From positions 243,218-307,217 of the forward strand of contig NZ_QGDL01000007.1 in the NCBI RefSeq assembly GCF_003149245.1: a stretch of 64,000 bases of DNA. The letters are read 5' to 3'. Origin of the DNA: Faecalicatena orotica (GTDB lineage Bacteria; Bacillota; Clostridia; Lachnospirales; Lachnospiraceae). Of the stretch, positions 24,248 through 34,082 are shown piece by piece. The position numbers and the translations under genes are program-made. Within the stretch, counting starts at the first letter, position 1; each line of letters starts with the position of its first letter. The notes under the pieces are model-generated. The model did not search any database. It had not been told where the DNA came from and saw nothing but the letters and a program-made list of their open reading frames with translations.

Positions 24248-25684
24248 ATGACAAATGAATTTAACAATTACAGGCTCTCAGAAGATATTCTGGAAGCACT
24301 AAGCGGTCTGGGATACAGAGAACCGACCAGAATACAGAGGGAAGTGATTCCGCCTATGCTTGCGGGGAAGAATGTTATCGTAAAAGCCCCCACAGGCAGC
24401 GGGAAAACGGCCGCGTTTGCCATCCCTATCTGTGAAGACATTAGGTGGGAGGAAAATGCACCCCAGGCACTGGTACTGGAACCGACCCGTGAGCTGGCAG
24501 TTCAGGTCAGCGAGGAACTGTTCCATATCGGAAGAAAAAAGCGTCTGAAGTCAGTGGCAGTGTTCGGCGGTTTTCCCATCGACAAGCAGATCCGGTCGCT
24601 GCGCCAGAAGTCCCATATCGTGACAGGGACGCCCGGGCGCATGATGGATCACCTTGAAAGAGGGAGTCTGAAGCTTGCTAAAGTAGAATGGCTTGTAATA
24701 GATGAGGCGGACCTGATGCTTGACATGGGATTTATAGATGAAGTGAAGAAGATTCTCTCTCTGGTCCCGGCAGGCTGCAGGGTATCGCTGTTTTCTGCAA
24801 CACTGAAACCGGAGATTCAGGAACTTGCCGATGGATATATCCCGGATGCAGATCTTGTGTTTCAGGAAGCAGAAAATGAGCAGGAACCAGTAATTACTGA
24901 GAAACTGTATGAGACAGACCAGGAACGCAAGTATGAAACCCTGCTTGATGTCCTTATCGACGAGAACCCGCAGAGCTGCATGATTTTCTGCGGTACAAGG
25001 GAGATGACAAATGTCCTTTTCCAGAAGCTCCGGAGAAGGCGGATATTCTGTGGGATGCTGCACGGCGAGATGGAGCAGAGGGAGCGCCTGAAGACAGTAG
25101 ACGCATTTAAGAGGGGTTGTTTTCGTTTTCTGATTGCAACAGATGTGGCGGCAAGGGGGATTGATTTTGAACAGATCACCCATGTGGTGAACTACGATTT
25201 CCCGACCGGGAAGGAAACCTATGTGCACCGGATCGGCCGGACAGGCAGAAATGGCAGATGCGGTACGGCCGTCAGCCTTGTGACTGTTGATGACAGAAGG
25301 ATGCTGGAACAGGTGGAGAAGTATACAGGGAGGGAGCTTCCGGTAATTAAGGCGCCTCTGGCAGGGGAAGAAAAGGAAAAAGCATTCTGGAAATCCCAGC
25401 GTATCAAAACAGAAGCAAAGCCCAAAAAAGGAGCTGCCCTGAATGAAGGGATCACCCGCCTGTCAATCGGGGGCGGTCGTAAATCCAAGATGCGTGCCGG
25501 AGATATTGTAGGGACGATCTGTAGTATTGAGGGGATGGAGGCGTCCGATATCGGCATTGTGGATATCAGGGAGAGCATAAGCTATGTGGAAGTTCTGAAC
25601 GGGAAAGGAAATCAGGTGTTAGAATGTCTGCAGGCGAAACCAATCAAGGGGAAGATACGTAAAGTCAGAAAAACAAGGCTGTAG
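24248..25684 (+). CDS. dbpA: DEAD-box RNA helicase DbpA/YxiN type
   Basis: 478 residues. Motifs: Q motif PTRIQREVIPPMLAG, Walker A APTGSGKTAAF, PTRELA, TPGR, DEAD as VIDEADLMLDMGF, SAT, and in the second domain RGIDF and HRIGRTGR. The C-terminal ~75 residues (TRLSIGGGRKSKMRAGDIVG) form the RNA-binding DbpA domain that recognises hairpin 92 of 23S rRNA. It acts in 50S ribosome assembly. It starts 46 bases after the SufB/D gene, perhaps in one operon. Confidence 0.9.
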   Translation: MTNEFNNYRLSEDILEALSGLGYREPTRIQREVIPPMLAGKNVIVKAPTGSGKTAAFAIPICEDIRWEENAPQALVLEPTRELAVQVSEELFHIGRKKRLKSVAVFGGFPIDKQIRSLRQKSHIVTGTPGRMMDHLERGSLKLAKVEWLVIDEADLMLDMGFIDEVKKILSLVPAGCRVSLFSATLKPEIQELADGYIPDADLVFQEAENEQEPVITEKLYETDQERKYETLLDVLIDENPQSCMIFCGTREMTNVLFQKLRRRRIFCGMLHGEMEQRERLKTVDAFKRGCFRFLIATDVAARGIDFEQITHVVNYDFPTGKETYVHRIGRTGRNGRCGTAVSLVTVDDRRMLEQVEKYTGRELPVIKAPLAGEEKEKAFWKSQRIKTEAKPKKGAALNEGITRLSIGGGRKSKMRAGDIVGTICSIEGMEASDIGIVDIRESISYVEVLNGKGNQVLECLQAKPIKGKIRKVRKTRL

Positions 25685-25708
25685 CCAGCCTGAGAAAGAG
25701 GTGGGGAT

Positions 25709-28700
25709 ATGATCCAGCCGGGAGATGCAGTCAGAGCGGTCAAGAGGTTTTTCGACGCGTATCTGACCCAGAGAGATATAGAAGCAACAATGGACTGCCT
25801 GACAGAAGAGGTACAGTGGGTCGGGACAGGCAGGTCGGAAATGGTTTACGGAAGGGAACAGGCAAAGCAGGCTCTGCTTATGGAGTTCTCACAGGCACCG
25901 GGATCATGCCATATTGAATATGAAAGTCTGGAAGAGGTCCTGATCTCAGAACGGTGTGCCGCAGTTCTGCTTACAGCATCTGTATATCCGGACGAAATGG
26001 ACGCGGATATAATCTGGTTCCGGGTCAGTGCGGTCTGTGTGTCACAGAAGGATGAAGAATGCAGGATTGCAGCGGTTCATGCGTCAACCCCTGACAGCCG
26101 GCAGGAGGAAGGGGAATTCTTCCCGGCCTCAGGTCTCAGCCGTTTCGAGATGGAATACCAGCTGGGGAGCAGGGCACTTGACATTATAGGAAGGAGCATC
26201 CCCGGGGGAATGATGGGTGCCTATATGGAGCCGCCGGATTTCCCTCTTTATTATATCAATGATTTTCTGCTGGATTATCTGGGATATACATATGAAGAGT
26301 ACACAGAAGCTATTGATGGTAAACTGATTAATTGTGTACACCCGGAGGACCGCGGGCTGGTTGAAAGTATTGTGACAGATGCCTGTCTGGGGGACAGGCC
26401 TTATGAAGTGCAGTACCGGATGCGGAAAAAGGACGGCAGTTATATCTGGGTGAATGATGTAGGAAAACTGGGGCGCTCCGAGGACGGGCGTGATATCTGC
26501 CTCAGTGTAGTGCGTGACATTACTGTGGAAATAGAGTCGAGGCAGCGCCTTGAGGAGCAGGCAGAAGAACAGAAACGGCAGGCAGGACAGTATGACCATC
26601 TGTTCCAGTCAGTCCTGTGCGGGATCGTACAATACCGGCTCACTGACGGCCGGGTGGTTTTCATAAGGGCGAACAGGGAGGCCGTCCGTCTGTTCGGTTA
26701 TACGGAAGAAGAATTCTGGAAGATCAAAGAGTGGGATCTGGCGGGCCTGGTTGTGGAGGAGGACCGTGACCAGGTTCTCCGGGAGGCACGCGGCCTGCAG
26801 AAGCCCGGAGATATGAGGCGGTACGAGTACAGGGTACGCCAGAAGGATGGCACCCCCTGCTGGATCATCGGAAGTGCGGAGGTGCTGGAAGATAAAGAAG
26901 GCAATGTATATATCCAGAGTGTATATCTTGATATTGATGCCCGGAAAAAAGCGGAACTGCGCAGCAGCAGGCTGTCGGAGCAGGTAAAAGCCAGCAATGA
27001 GATCATCCACCTCGCACTGGAACATACGACCACCTGTGAATTTTATTACTATCCCGAGACAGAAAAATGTGTGGTACCGAAAAGAACATGCGAAATGTAC
27101 CAGTGTCAGGAGCTTTACGAGAATATGCCTGAGAGTATCGCCAGGGATCTGGTGGACGCAGAATTCAGACCTGCTTTTTATGAGATGTACGAGAAGATTC
27201 ATAAGGGGGCTAAGACAGCTTCCTGTGAATTCCGGGGGAGGAACGGCTCTTTCTGGTGCAGGGAGACCATGTCTGTAATTATAAGTGAGGAAGACAAAAC
27301 CCCCAGACTTGTGATTGGGATTGTAGAGGACATCACCCGCCAGAAAGAAGTAGAGGCGGCCCTTCTGGAGACCCGTTCAAGGGACAGCCTTACCGGGCTG
27401 TACAAAAAAGAAATCGGCATTGCCTGTGTTCTGGACTTCTTAAACAACAGAGAACCCGGTGACCACGGGGTCATGATGCTGCTTGATATGGACAATTTCA
27501 AAGATATCAATCATAAGGAAGGCAGTATTTTTGCAGATGCCATCCTGCAGGAGGTCGCGGACATCCTCCGTGCGGAGAGCGGGCCGGATGATATTCAGGT
27601 TCGTCTTGGCGGTGACGAGTTTATGCTTTTTTATAAACACAGCAATAAGTGTGAGGCCACTGTCAACGGCCCGCGCATCGCAGGGTTGGTCCGCAATATC
27701 CTGACGAACACGGAAAAAGACGTTCATGTATCAGTCAGCATCGGAATGTGCAGTACCGAAGTCTGTGATGATTACAACGGGCTTTACCGGTGTGCAGAGA
27801 GTACCTTGAAATATGTAAAGGAAAATGACAGGGGCAAGGCGGCATGTTATCTGGATACGTCCAATGAACTGGGGGTTTTCTTAACGCAGCTGTACACAGA
27901 GGAACATCTGGTAAATGATATTGAGGCGGGAGGGCCTGCTGCTTCAGCCGATCTGGTATCCTTTGCTCTCGATCTGCTGGGAAAGGCGAAGAACCTGAAT
28001 GACGCTGTTTTCCTGCTGCTAGCGAGAATTGGGAAGACTTATCATTTCGACAGGGTCTCGATTATTGAGGCAAGCAAAGCTTATTTAAGCTATCACTTTT
28101 CTTACCAGTGGGCACGTAACAGGGCTGACCTCCAGCTGGGGCAGGATTTTTATGCTTCGGAAGAAGACTTTGATATCTGTGCACATATGTATGATGAGGA
28201 TGGTCTGGCTCAGGAGAATGTAAGAGAGGGAATTTCCCGTTTTCCATCCTGCCTTCATGCGGGTATCTGGAATTACGGGGAGTATGCGGGTTCAATGAGC
28301 TTCGAGGTGGATCAGGAAGGGTATGAGTGGACGAAAGAGCAGAGAAAGCTTTTGAAAGAACTGGTCAAGATTGTCCCGTCGTTTATCATGAAATCAAAAG
28401 CAGATGCGGTCAGTCAGGCAAAAACGGATTTCCTTTCCAGAATGTCCCATGAAATCCGGACTCCCATGAACGCGATCAGCGGCATGACAACGATTGCAAA
28501 AAGTGTGCTCGGTGACAGGGAAAAGACGCGGGAATGCCTGGAGAAAATCGAATCGGCCAACACGTACCTGATCGAGCTTATTAATGACATACTGGATATG
28601 TCACGCATTGAGAGCGGCAAAATGGAATTGGGCTATAGTGCCGTGGATCTGCCCCAACTGCTTATGAATTTGGAGTCCATGTTCCGTGTGCAGGCGGCAG

Positions 28701-29569
28701 AAAAGCATCTGTCTCTGCTGTTTGAAAATGAATATCGTAAGAGATGCTGTCTGGCAGCGGACAGCCTGCGGCTGAATCAGGTACTGGTCAACATTATCGG
28801 AAATGCAATTAAATTTACAGATCAGGGAAGTGTAGTTGTGCGCGTAGAGACACTGGAAGAGGAGCCGAAAGCGGTGCTGCGTTTTTCCGTGACAGATACC
28901 GGCATCGGAATAGAAGAGGCAGCGATGTCGCGTATTTTCAATGCCTTTGAACAGGCAGACTCTGCAACGGCGGCTGTGTACGGCGGGACAGGGCTGGGCC
29001 TTTCCATATCCAGCCGTCTCATTCAGATGATGGGCGGGACACTGGAAGTACGCAGTGAAGTTGGAAAAGGATCCGAATTTTTCTTTACCCTGATACTGGA
29101 TTATGCAAAAGAAGAGAAAAAAACGGATGAACAGGATGAGCAGCAGGGTCCGGTTATGGACTTTACTGGATGCCATATTCTTTTAGCAGAAGACAATGAA
29201 ATGAACAGTGAGATCGCAAAGACCATCCTCGAGATGCATGGATTCACAGTCACCTGTGTATCTGATGGACTTGGGGCGCTGGAGGCATACTGCCGGGCAG
29301 AGCCTGGGACGTACGATGCCGTGCTGATGGATATCCGTATGCCTGTAATGGACGGTCTGGAGTCTGCCCGCAGGATCAGGACATCCCGGCGGGCGGATGC
29401 CAGATCAATACCGATCATTGCACTTACTGCCAATGCATTTGATGAGGATACGAAAAAATCAATGGACAGCGGTATGGATGGACACTTATCAAAACCGATT
29501 GACGTAGATAAGATGATGGAGCTCTTAGGAAGATGCATTTCAAGGAACAAGAAGTTAAATCAGATATAA
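25709..29569 (+). CDS. Hybrid histidine kinase with SnoaL, PAS, GGDEF, GAF and REC domains
   Basis: 1286 residues, no membrane segment seen. Domains in order: SnoaL/NTF2-like (about 1-130); three PAS folds (about 160-275, 295-410, 425-550); GGDEF diguanylate cyclase (560-720) with an intact LGGDEF near residue 633; GAF (about 750-885); HisKA with SHEIRTPMN, His 914; HATPase with NIIGNAIKFTD, DTGIGI and GTGLGLS; C-terminal receiver with phospho-acceptor Asp in LMDIRMPVMDG about residue 1208. It combines c-di-GMP synthesis and phosphorelay in one chain. No signal output protein is next to it; the convergent neighbour is a second diguanylate cyclase. Confidence 0.88.
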   Translation: MIQPGDAVRAVKRFFDAYLTQRDIEATMDCLTEEVQWVGTGRSEMVYGREQAKQALLMEFSQAPGSCHIEYESLEEVLISERCAAVLLTASVYPDEMDADIIWFRVSAVCVSQKDEECRIAAVHASTPDSRQEEGEFFPASGLSRFEMEYQLGSRALDIIGRSIPGGMMGAYMEPPDFPLYYINDFLLDYLGYTYEEYTEAIDGKLINCVHPEDRGLVESIVTDACLGDRPYEVQYRMRKKDGSYIWVNDVGKLGRSEDGRDICLSVVRDITVEIESRQRLEEQAEEQKRQAGQYDHLFQSVLCGIVQYRLTDGRVVFIRANREAVRLFGYTEEEFWKIKEWDLAGLVVEEDRDQVLREARGLQKPGDMRRYEYRVRQKDGTPCWIIGSAEVLEDKEGNVYIQSVYLDIDARKKAELRSSRLSEQVKASNEIIHLALEHTTTCEFYYYPETEKCVVPKRTCEMYQCQELYENMPESIARDLVDAEFRPAFYEMYEKIHKGAKTASCEFRGRNGSFWCRETMSVIISEEDKTPRLVIGIVEDITRQKEVEAALLETRSRDSLTGLYKKEIGIACVLDFLNNREPGDHGVMMLLDMDNFKDINHKEGSIFADAILQEVADILRAESGPDDIQVRLGGDEFMLFYKHSNKCEATVNGPRIAGLVRNILTNTEKDVHVSVSIGMCSTEVCDDYNGLYRCAESTLKYVKENDRGKAACYLDTSNELGVFLTQLYTEEHLVNDIEAGGPAASADLVSFALDLLGKAKNLNDAVFLLLARIGKTYHFDRVSIIEASKAYLSYHFSYQWARNRADLQLGQDFYASEEDFDICAHMYDEDGLAQENVREGISRFPSCLHAGIWNYGEYAGSMSFEVDQEGYEWTKEQRKLLKELVKIVPSFIMKSKADAVSQAKTDFLSRMSHEIRTPMNAISGMTTIAKSVLGDREKTRECLEKIESANTYLIELINDILDMSRIESGKMELGYSAVDLPQLLMNLESMFRVQAAEKHLSLLFENEYRKRCCLAADSLRLNQVLVNIIGNAIKFTDQGSVVVRVETLEEEPKAVLRFSVTDTGIGIEEAAMSRIFNAFEQADSATAAVYGGTGLGLSISSRLIQMMGGTLEVRSEVGKGSEFFFTLILDYAKEEKKTDEQDEQQGPVMDFTGCHILLAEDNEMNSEIAKTILEMHGFTVTCVSDGLGALEAYCRAEPGTYDAVLMDIRMPVMDGLESARRIRTSRRADARSIPIIALTANAFDEDTKKSMDSGMDGHLSKPIDVDKMMELLGRCISRNKKLNQI

Positions 29570-29572
29570 AAC

Positions 29573-29602
29573 AGGCCCCGGAGCGTATCCGGGGCCTTTG
29601 CA
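29573..29602. terminator. Shared terminator between the hybrid kinase and the diguanylate cyclase
   Basis: AGGCCCCGG-AGCGTAT-CCGGGGCCT followed by TTG. GC-rich stem between convergent genes. Confidence 0.85.
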
Positions 29603-29609
29603 TTACTGT

Positions 29610-31313
29610 TTAATTTTCATCAATACACCTGTGTATCTGCTCCCGGTATACTGCCTTATCCTTGTACATTTCCATGTCTGATTTCCTCAACAGCAGATTC
29701 ATGGCATTCCCACAGGCGGCCTCAGATGATGCATAGCCTGAAGAAACGGAAAAGGAAAATTCACAGGTTTCATTTTCCCTGTCGATCCGGTCTTTTAGTT
29801 TCTCAATGAGGCCGGGCAGATCCACACCCGGGGACTGAATGACCACGACAAATTCGTCTCCGCCTATGCGGAAGACCCGTCCCAGTCCCTGAAAAGTATC
29901 TGTAATGCACAGGGCCGCCGCCTTTAAGATGATGTCGCCGGCTTTATGTCCGAAGGTATCGTTCGTAACTTTTAAATTATTGAGGTCAAAGGAACAAAGC
30001 GAAATAGGAACAGGCGTATCAACCCCCCGCATTTCGTCCATCAGGTTTTCAAACGCAAGACGGTTCTCAACCCCGGTGAGGAAATCTCTATAAGCAAGAT
30101 CCTTGAGAATCTGGTGCTCTGTGTAATCATGCATGAAGGCTAGCATAACCCGGATACAGATATAAACCATGATTCCGATAAACATTAAAAAGCCATACCG
30201 CAGAAACCGGCTGTTGTCCGTCTGGGGCGATATGTAGAACTGAATCAGAGAAAGTAAGGCTGATACGATCAGCACGATCAGAGCTGCCAGCATAGGCCGG
30301 GCGTATGGAGACCGGTCCTTCCTGTAACGCTTCAACAGGAATATGAGAAGTACAATTACACTGAATACAATCAGGAAATGTGTAACAGGGAGCATTTCTA
30401 CAAAACTGAAGATATTGAGTGAAAATAAAACACCCTGTACCATTATATTAAGCAGCAGAAGGAATTGTACTCTGGTCAGTATGCCATATTTATCGGGGCA
30501 AAGTTTACCGACAAATGAAAATACAGGAATTGGCAGAGACATAAAGCTATAAAAGGAAAGTACACATACAATGACCGGGTTCTTCCAGAATAACTGCGGT
30601 AGCTGGGAATCTGTGAAAACCCAGATTACAGATAATAAAAGAAGAAATGCCAGGGGACGCAGCATGCTGCAGCCCTCCCATCTGCCTCTGTTCTTCTGCC
30701 ACAGATAAAGGGCCAGCAGGAATATGCCGGTAATGAGCATAAAAAACAGGCTTATAATCAATTCTATATGAGAAAAAAGATAGTCTGTGATGTAAGCGCT
30801 CCCCGTGCCAAGTTTAATGGAATTCAAGCCGGTTTGAAGAAGCTTGTAAGGCTGATAGACTTCAATCGAAACGGTCTGTCCGCCCATGTCTGTATTCAGG
30901 GGAATCTGGGCAGTAAAATGTCCTGTCATACCTGATGGCGCCTTAATCTTGCCGGCAGAATAGTCATAGATACATAAATCATTGACAAATACTTTGATAT
31001 AGGTGTAGTTCACTTCAATGAAAAGGCAGTCATAGTCCGTGAGCTCCGGCAGTGTTTTAGAAAATGTCACGGGACCCTGAGAATCTTCTTTCCATTTACT
31101 GATCTCGGGAATTGTTGTTATAGTTCCTGAACTGTCGGCAATGTACCAGTCTTCAGAAAAAGAACGAATTCCGGAGTCCTGAAACCGGCTGTATGGTGCA
31201 TCATTCTGTAAACAGGAGGACACGATTGAAAAAGTATATATAAGAAGGGTGAGCAGGATGACTCCCAAATAGATATGCCCGGACTTATTTACTTTTTGGC
31301 CTGGCTCATTCAT
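29610..31313 (-). CDS. 7TM membrane diguanylate cyclase
   Basis: 567 residues. One N-terminal transmembrane segment (IYLGVILLTLLIYTFSIV), an extracytoplasmic domain of about 150 residues, seven membrane segments (about 180-390; 7TMR-DISM type) and a C-terminal GGDEF domain. The cyclase has DFLTGVENRLAFE, DLNNLKVTND and an intact IGGDEFVVVI active site, so it should synthesise c-di-GMP. The extracytoplasmic domain resembles those binding carbohydrates, but the ligand is unknown. Confidence 0.87.
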   Translation of the reverse strand: MNEPGQKVNKSGHIYLGVILLTLLIYTFSIVSSCLQNDAPYSRFQDSGIRSFSEDWYIADSSGTITTIPEISKWKEDSQGPVTFSKTLPELTDYDCLFIEVNYTYIKVFVNDLCIYDYSAGKIKAPSGMTGHFTAQIPLNTDMGGQTVSIEVYQPYKLLQTGLNSIKLGTGSAYITDYLFSHIELIISLFFMLITGIFLLALYLWQKNRGRWEGCSMLRPLAFLLLLSVIWVFTDSQLPQLFWKNPVIVCVLSFYSFMSLPIPVFSFVGKLCPDKYGILTRVQFLLLLNIMVQGVLFSLNIFSFVEMLPVTHFLIVFSVIVLLIFLLKRYRKDRSPYARPMLAALIVLIVSALLSLIQFYISPQTDNSRFLRYGFLMFIGIMVYICIRVMLAFMHDYTEHQILKDLAYRDFLTGVENRLAFENLMDEMRGVDTPVPISLCSFDLNNLKVTNDTFGHKAGDIILKAAALCITDTFQGLGRVFRIGGDEFVVVIQSPGVDLPGLIEKLKDRIDRENETCEFSFSVSSGYASSEAACGNAMNLLLRKSDMEMYKDKAVYREQIHRCIDEN

Positions 31314-31436
31314 GAATGCTCCTCCTTTCTACTGCAATTCGCTTTGACTGATATTATATCATACTTTCGAACCGGTGTGAAATGAAAATAGAGGCAGGCA
31401 GAGTTTCATAATCTTAAAAAACTATTGAGTCTGTGG

Positions 31437-31464
31437 TTGAAAATATTGATGGAAAGTGTATAAT
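31437..31464 (+). promoter_or_regulatory. Promoter upstream of the thiED riboswitch
   Basis: TTGAAA, 16-bp spacer, TATAAT; transcription would begin just before the riboswitch. Confidence 0.6.
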
Positions 31465-31483
31465 TAAGAACGATGATATGAAA

Positions 31484-31568
31484 AAGGGGAGCCTGCGTAA
31501 GCAGGCTGAGAGTAAGCTGGTATTGCTTAGACCCGTAACCTGATTTGGATAATGCCAACGTAGGGAGA
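31484..31568 (+). ncRNA. TPP riboswitch (THI element)
   Basis: Contains the conserved aptamer parts: GGGGAGCCTGCG, CTGAGA, ACCCGTAACCTGAT, GGATAATGCCA and TAGGGA in the right order. It senses thiamine pyrophosphate and controls thiE downstream through the terminator at 31588-31630. Confidence 0.97.
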
Positions 31569-31587
31569 TATGGAAGCAGACTTTGCG

Positions 31588-31630
31588 GATATACCTGTTT
31601 TGGTATATCTGCTTTTTTATTAAGGAGGAA
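31588..31630 (+). terminator. Expression-platform terminator of the TPP riboswitch
   Basis: GATATACC-TGTTTT-GGTATATC followed by TGCTTTTTTAT. It lies between aptamer and thiE, so TPP binding should favour termination. Confidence 0.8.
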
Positions 31631-31634
31631 TTGT

Positions 31635-32312
31635 ATGAAAAGGATTTTGGGAACAGCTAAAGGGCAGAAGACTAGGTGCCGCAGGGAAAGCATGCTTTTG
31701 TACGCGGTGACTGACCGCACATGGCTTGGGGACGCCACGCTTGCAAAACAGGTCGGGGCGGCCATAAAAGGGGGAGTTACTTTTATCCAGTTTCGGGAAA
31801 AACATCTGGATAAGGAGGCTTTTATCAGAGAGGCTAAAGAAATAAGGGAGGTCTGTATGAACTATCAGGTCCCCTTTGTGATCAATGACCATGCAGATAT
31901 TGCAGCTGCGATTGATGCAGACGGCGTGCACGTCGGCCAGAAGGATATAGATGCCCTGGATGCGCGCAGGATACTGGGGGAGGACAAGATCATCGGGGTG
32001 ACGGCCCGGACTGTGGAACAGGCCCTGCGGGCGCAGGAACACGGGGCAGACTATCTTGGGGTTGGGGCAGTTTTTCAGACAAACACGAAAGCAGATGCCG
32101 TAGAGGTGAAAAGAGACACGGTAAAGGCAATCTGTGAAGCCGTGGATATCCCTGTCATTGCAATCGGAGGAATCGGGGAGGACAATGTACTTCAGCTTGC
32201 AGGAAACGGGCTGTGTGGAATCGCGGTGGTAAGCGCCTTGTTTGCCCGGCCGGATATTGAACAGGCCGCCAGAAATCTCAAACGGCTGTCTGAAAAGATG
32301 GTAAACCAATGA
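31635..32312 (+). CDS. thiE: Thiamine-phosphate synthase
   Basis: 225 residues. Couples HMP-PP and thiazole phosphate to thiamine phosphate. TIM-barrel marks: LLYAVTDRTWL, FIQFREKHLDKEAF, FVINDHADIAAAIDADGVHVGQ, DYLGVGAVFQTNTK (TPT-like loop), PVIAIGGIGEDNV. ATG 31635 has AAGGAGG upstream. The first ~20 residues are an extension compared with most ThiE proteins. Confidence 0.95.
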   Translation: MKRILGTAKGQKTRCRRESMLLYAVTDRTWLGDATLAKQVGAAIKGGVTFIQFREKHLDKEAFIREAKEIREVCMNYQVPFVINDHADIAAAIDADGVHVGQKDIDALDARRILGEDKIIGVTARTVEQALRAQEHGADYLGVGAVFQTNTKADAVEVKRDTVKAICEAVDIPVIAIGGIGEDNVLQLAGNGLCGIAVVSALFARPDIEQAARNLKRLSEKMVNQ

Positions 32313-32344
32313 GAAACGGACAGGATAAGAAAGGAAGTACGGCT

Positions 32345-33151
32345 ATGAAGACCGCATTAACAATCGCAGGGAGTGACTGCAGCGGCGGTGCTGGCATACA
32401 GGCGGATATTAAGACGATGCTGGCAAACGGGGTATATGCCATGAGTGCGGTCACGGCGCTGACGGCCCAAAATACGACCGGTGTGGCAGGAATTATGGTG
32501 GTGGAGACGGAATTTCTGAAGAAACAGATCGACTGCATTTTTACGGACATCCGGCCGGATGCGGTAAAGATCGGGATGGTGCCCACTGCAGGGCTCATAG
32601 AAGCAGCAGCAGAAAAACTGAAGGAATACCGGGCCGGTAACATCGTCGCAGACCCTGTCATGATTTCAACAAGCGGGGCAAGGCTGATCGATGAAGACGC
32701 AGAAGCTGTTTTAAAAGAAAAGCTGCTCCCTGCGGCAGCACTTGTTACCCCGAATATTCCTGAGGCAGAGGTCCTTTCCGGCCTTACGGTCCGGTCAGAA
32801 GAAGACATGGTGCACGCTGCTGGAATCATTTACCACAGGTACGGATGCGCGGTCCTTTTAAAAGGCGGCCACAGGACCTGCGATGCCAATGATCTGCTGT
32901 ATCAGAAGGACGGGACACGGTGGTTTTTTGGAAAAAGGATTGAAAACCCAAATACACATGGAACAGGATGCACCCTGTCCAGCGCGATAGCCTCAAATCT
33001 GGCAAAAGGATATGATCTGGAGACGTCTGTTGAACGGGCAAAAGAATACCTGTCAGGCGCACTTAGGGCCATGCTTGACTTAGGAAAAGGAAGCGGGCCT
33101 CTGGACCATGCCTTTGTAATGGGTTGCAGAAATTCAAAAAAGAACATATAA
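32345..33151 (+). CDS. thiD: Hydroxymethylpyrimidine (phosphate) kinase
   Basis: 268 residues, ribokinase-like fold. MKTALTIAGSDCSGGAGIQADIKT is the typical N-terminus; VADPVMISTSGARLI and the anion-hole/catalytic motif NTHGTGCTLSSAIAS are present. Phosphorylates HMP and HMP-P for ThiE. ATG 32309 overlapping the thiE stop is a possible start, but 32345 fits the family and has AAAGGAAG upstream. ThiM and the full thiazole pathway are not here, so the pair may serve salvage. Confidence 0.93.
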   Translation: MKTALTIAGSDCSGGAGIQADIKTMLANGVYAMSAVTALTAQNTTGVAGIMVVETEFLKKQIDCIFTDIRPDAVKIGMVPTAGLIEAAAEKLKEYRAGNIVADPVMISTSGARLIDEDAEAVLKEKLLPAAALVTPNIPEAEVLSGLTVRSEEDMVHAAGIIYHRYGCAVLLKGGHRTCDANDLLYQKDGTRWFFGKRIENPNTHGTGCTLSSAIASNLAKGYDLETSVERAKEYLSGALRAMLDLGKGSGPLDHAFVMGCRNSKKNI

Positions 33152-33203
33152 TAATATATCGGCTCCGAAAATGCCGGTCAGACTATTGAGTGGGAGACGG
33201 TAT

Positions 33204-34082
33204 ATGAAGAAAAAATATTTAGGAATTATTTACATTGTATTATCCGCTTTTTGTTTTGCACTTATGAATATGTTCGTACGCCTGTCAGGTGACCTGCCGT
33301 CCGTACAGAAAAGCTTTTTCAGAAATCTGGTGGCGCTTGTCTTTGCATTCGCCATCTTAAAAAAGGACAGGGTCTGGTTTTCCGGAAAACGGGAAAATAT
33401 CAAGTACCTGTTTCTACGCTCCGCAGCAGGGACGGTCGGGATACTCTGCAACTATTATGCGATTGACAGGATGGTCCTGTCAGATGCCTCTATGCTGAAT
33501 AAGATGTCCCCGTTTTTTGTCATCATCTTCAGTTTCTTTATATTAAAAGAAAAAATAAAACCCCCGCAGATTCTGATTGTGGCCGGGGCGTTTCTGGGAA
33601 GCCTTCTGATCATCAGGCCGACGGCACATATTTTCCAGTCCCCGGCGGCACTGGTCGGACTCTTAGGCGGGCTCACGGCCGGACTGGCATACACTTATGT
33701 CAGACTGCTGGGTGAGAAAGGGGAGAAGGGACCGTTTGTCGTATTCACCTTCTCCACATTTTCCTGTGTTGTAACGCTGCCGTTCCTCATTTTCCAGTAT
33801 CATGCGATGAGCGCCATGCAGCTTGTTTATCTGCTGTTTGCCGGTCTTTGTGCGGCAGGCGGGCAGTTCAGCATTACGGCGGCATACTTCCATGCCCCGG
33901 CACGGGAGATTTCCGTCTATGATTATTCACAGATTGTATTCTCCGCACTGCTGGGATTCTTCGTGTTCGGACAGATTCCGGACGTGTTAAGCTGGATGGG
34001 GTATGCTGTGATCTGTGTGATGGCAGTATTGATGTTCCTGTATAATAACCGTGGGAAAGACGAAGGGAGGACGCATGCATGA
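33204..34082 (+). CDS. EamA/DMT-family transporter
   Basis: 292 residues, about ten transmembrane segments in two EamA repeats (5-140 and 150-285). Contains FCFALMNMFVRLSGDLPSVQ and SPFFVIIFSFFILKEK at the end of the first repeat. Members move metabolites or amino acids; the substrate cannot be deduced. The start ATG 33204 has GGAGACGG upstream. It overlaps the GntR gene by four bases (ATGA). Confidence 0.85.
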   Translation: MKKKYLGIIYIVLSAFCFALMNMFVRLSGDLPSVQKSFFRNLVALVFAFAILKKDRVWFSGKRENIKYLFLRSAAGTVGILCNYYAIDRMVLSDASMLNKMSPFFVIIFSFFILKEKIKPPQILIVAGAFLGSLLIIRPTAHIFQSPAALVGLLGGLTAGLAYTYVRLLGEKGEKGPFVVFTFSTFSCVVTLPFLIFQYHAMSAMQLVYLLFAGLCAAGGQFSITAAYFHAPAREISVYDYSQIVFSALLGFFVFGQIPDVLSWMGYAVICVMAVLMFLYNNRGKDEGRTHA

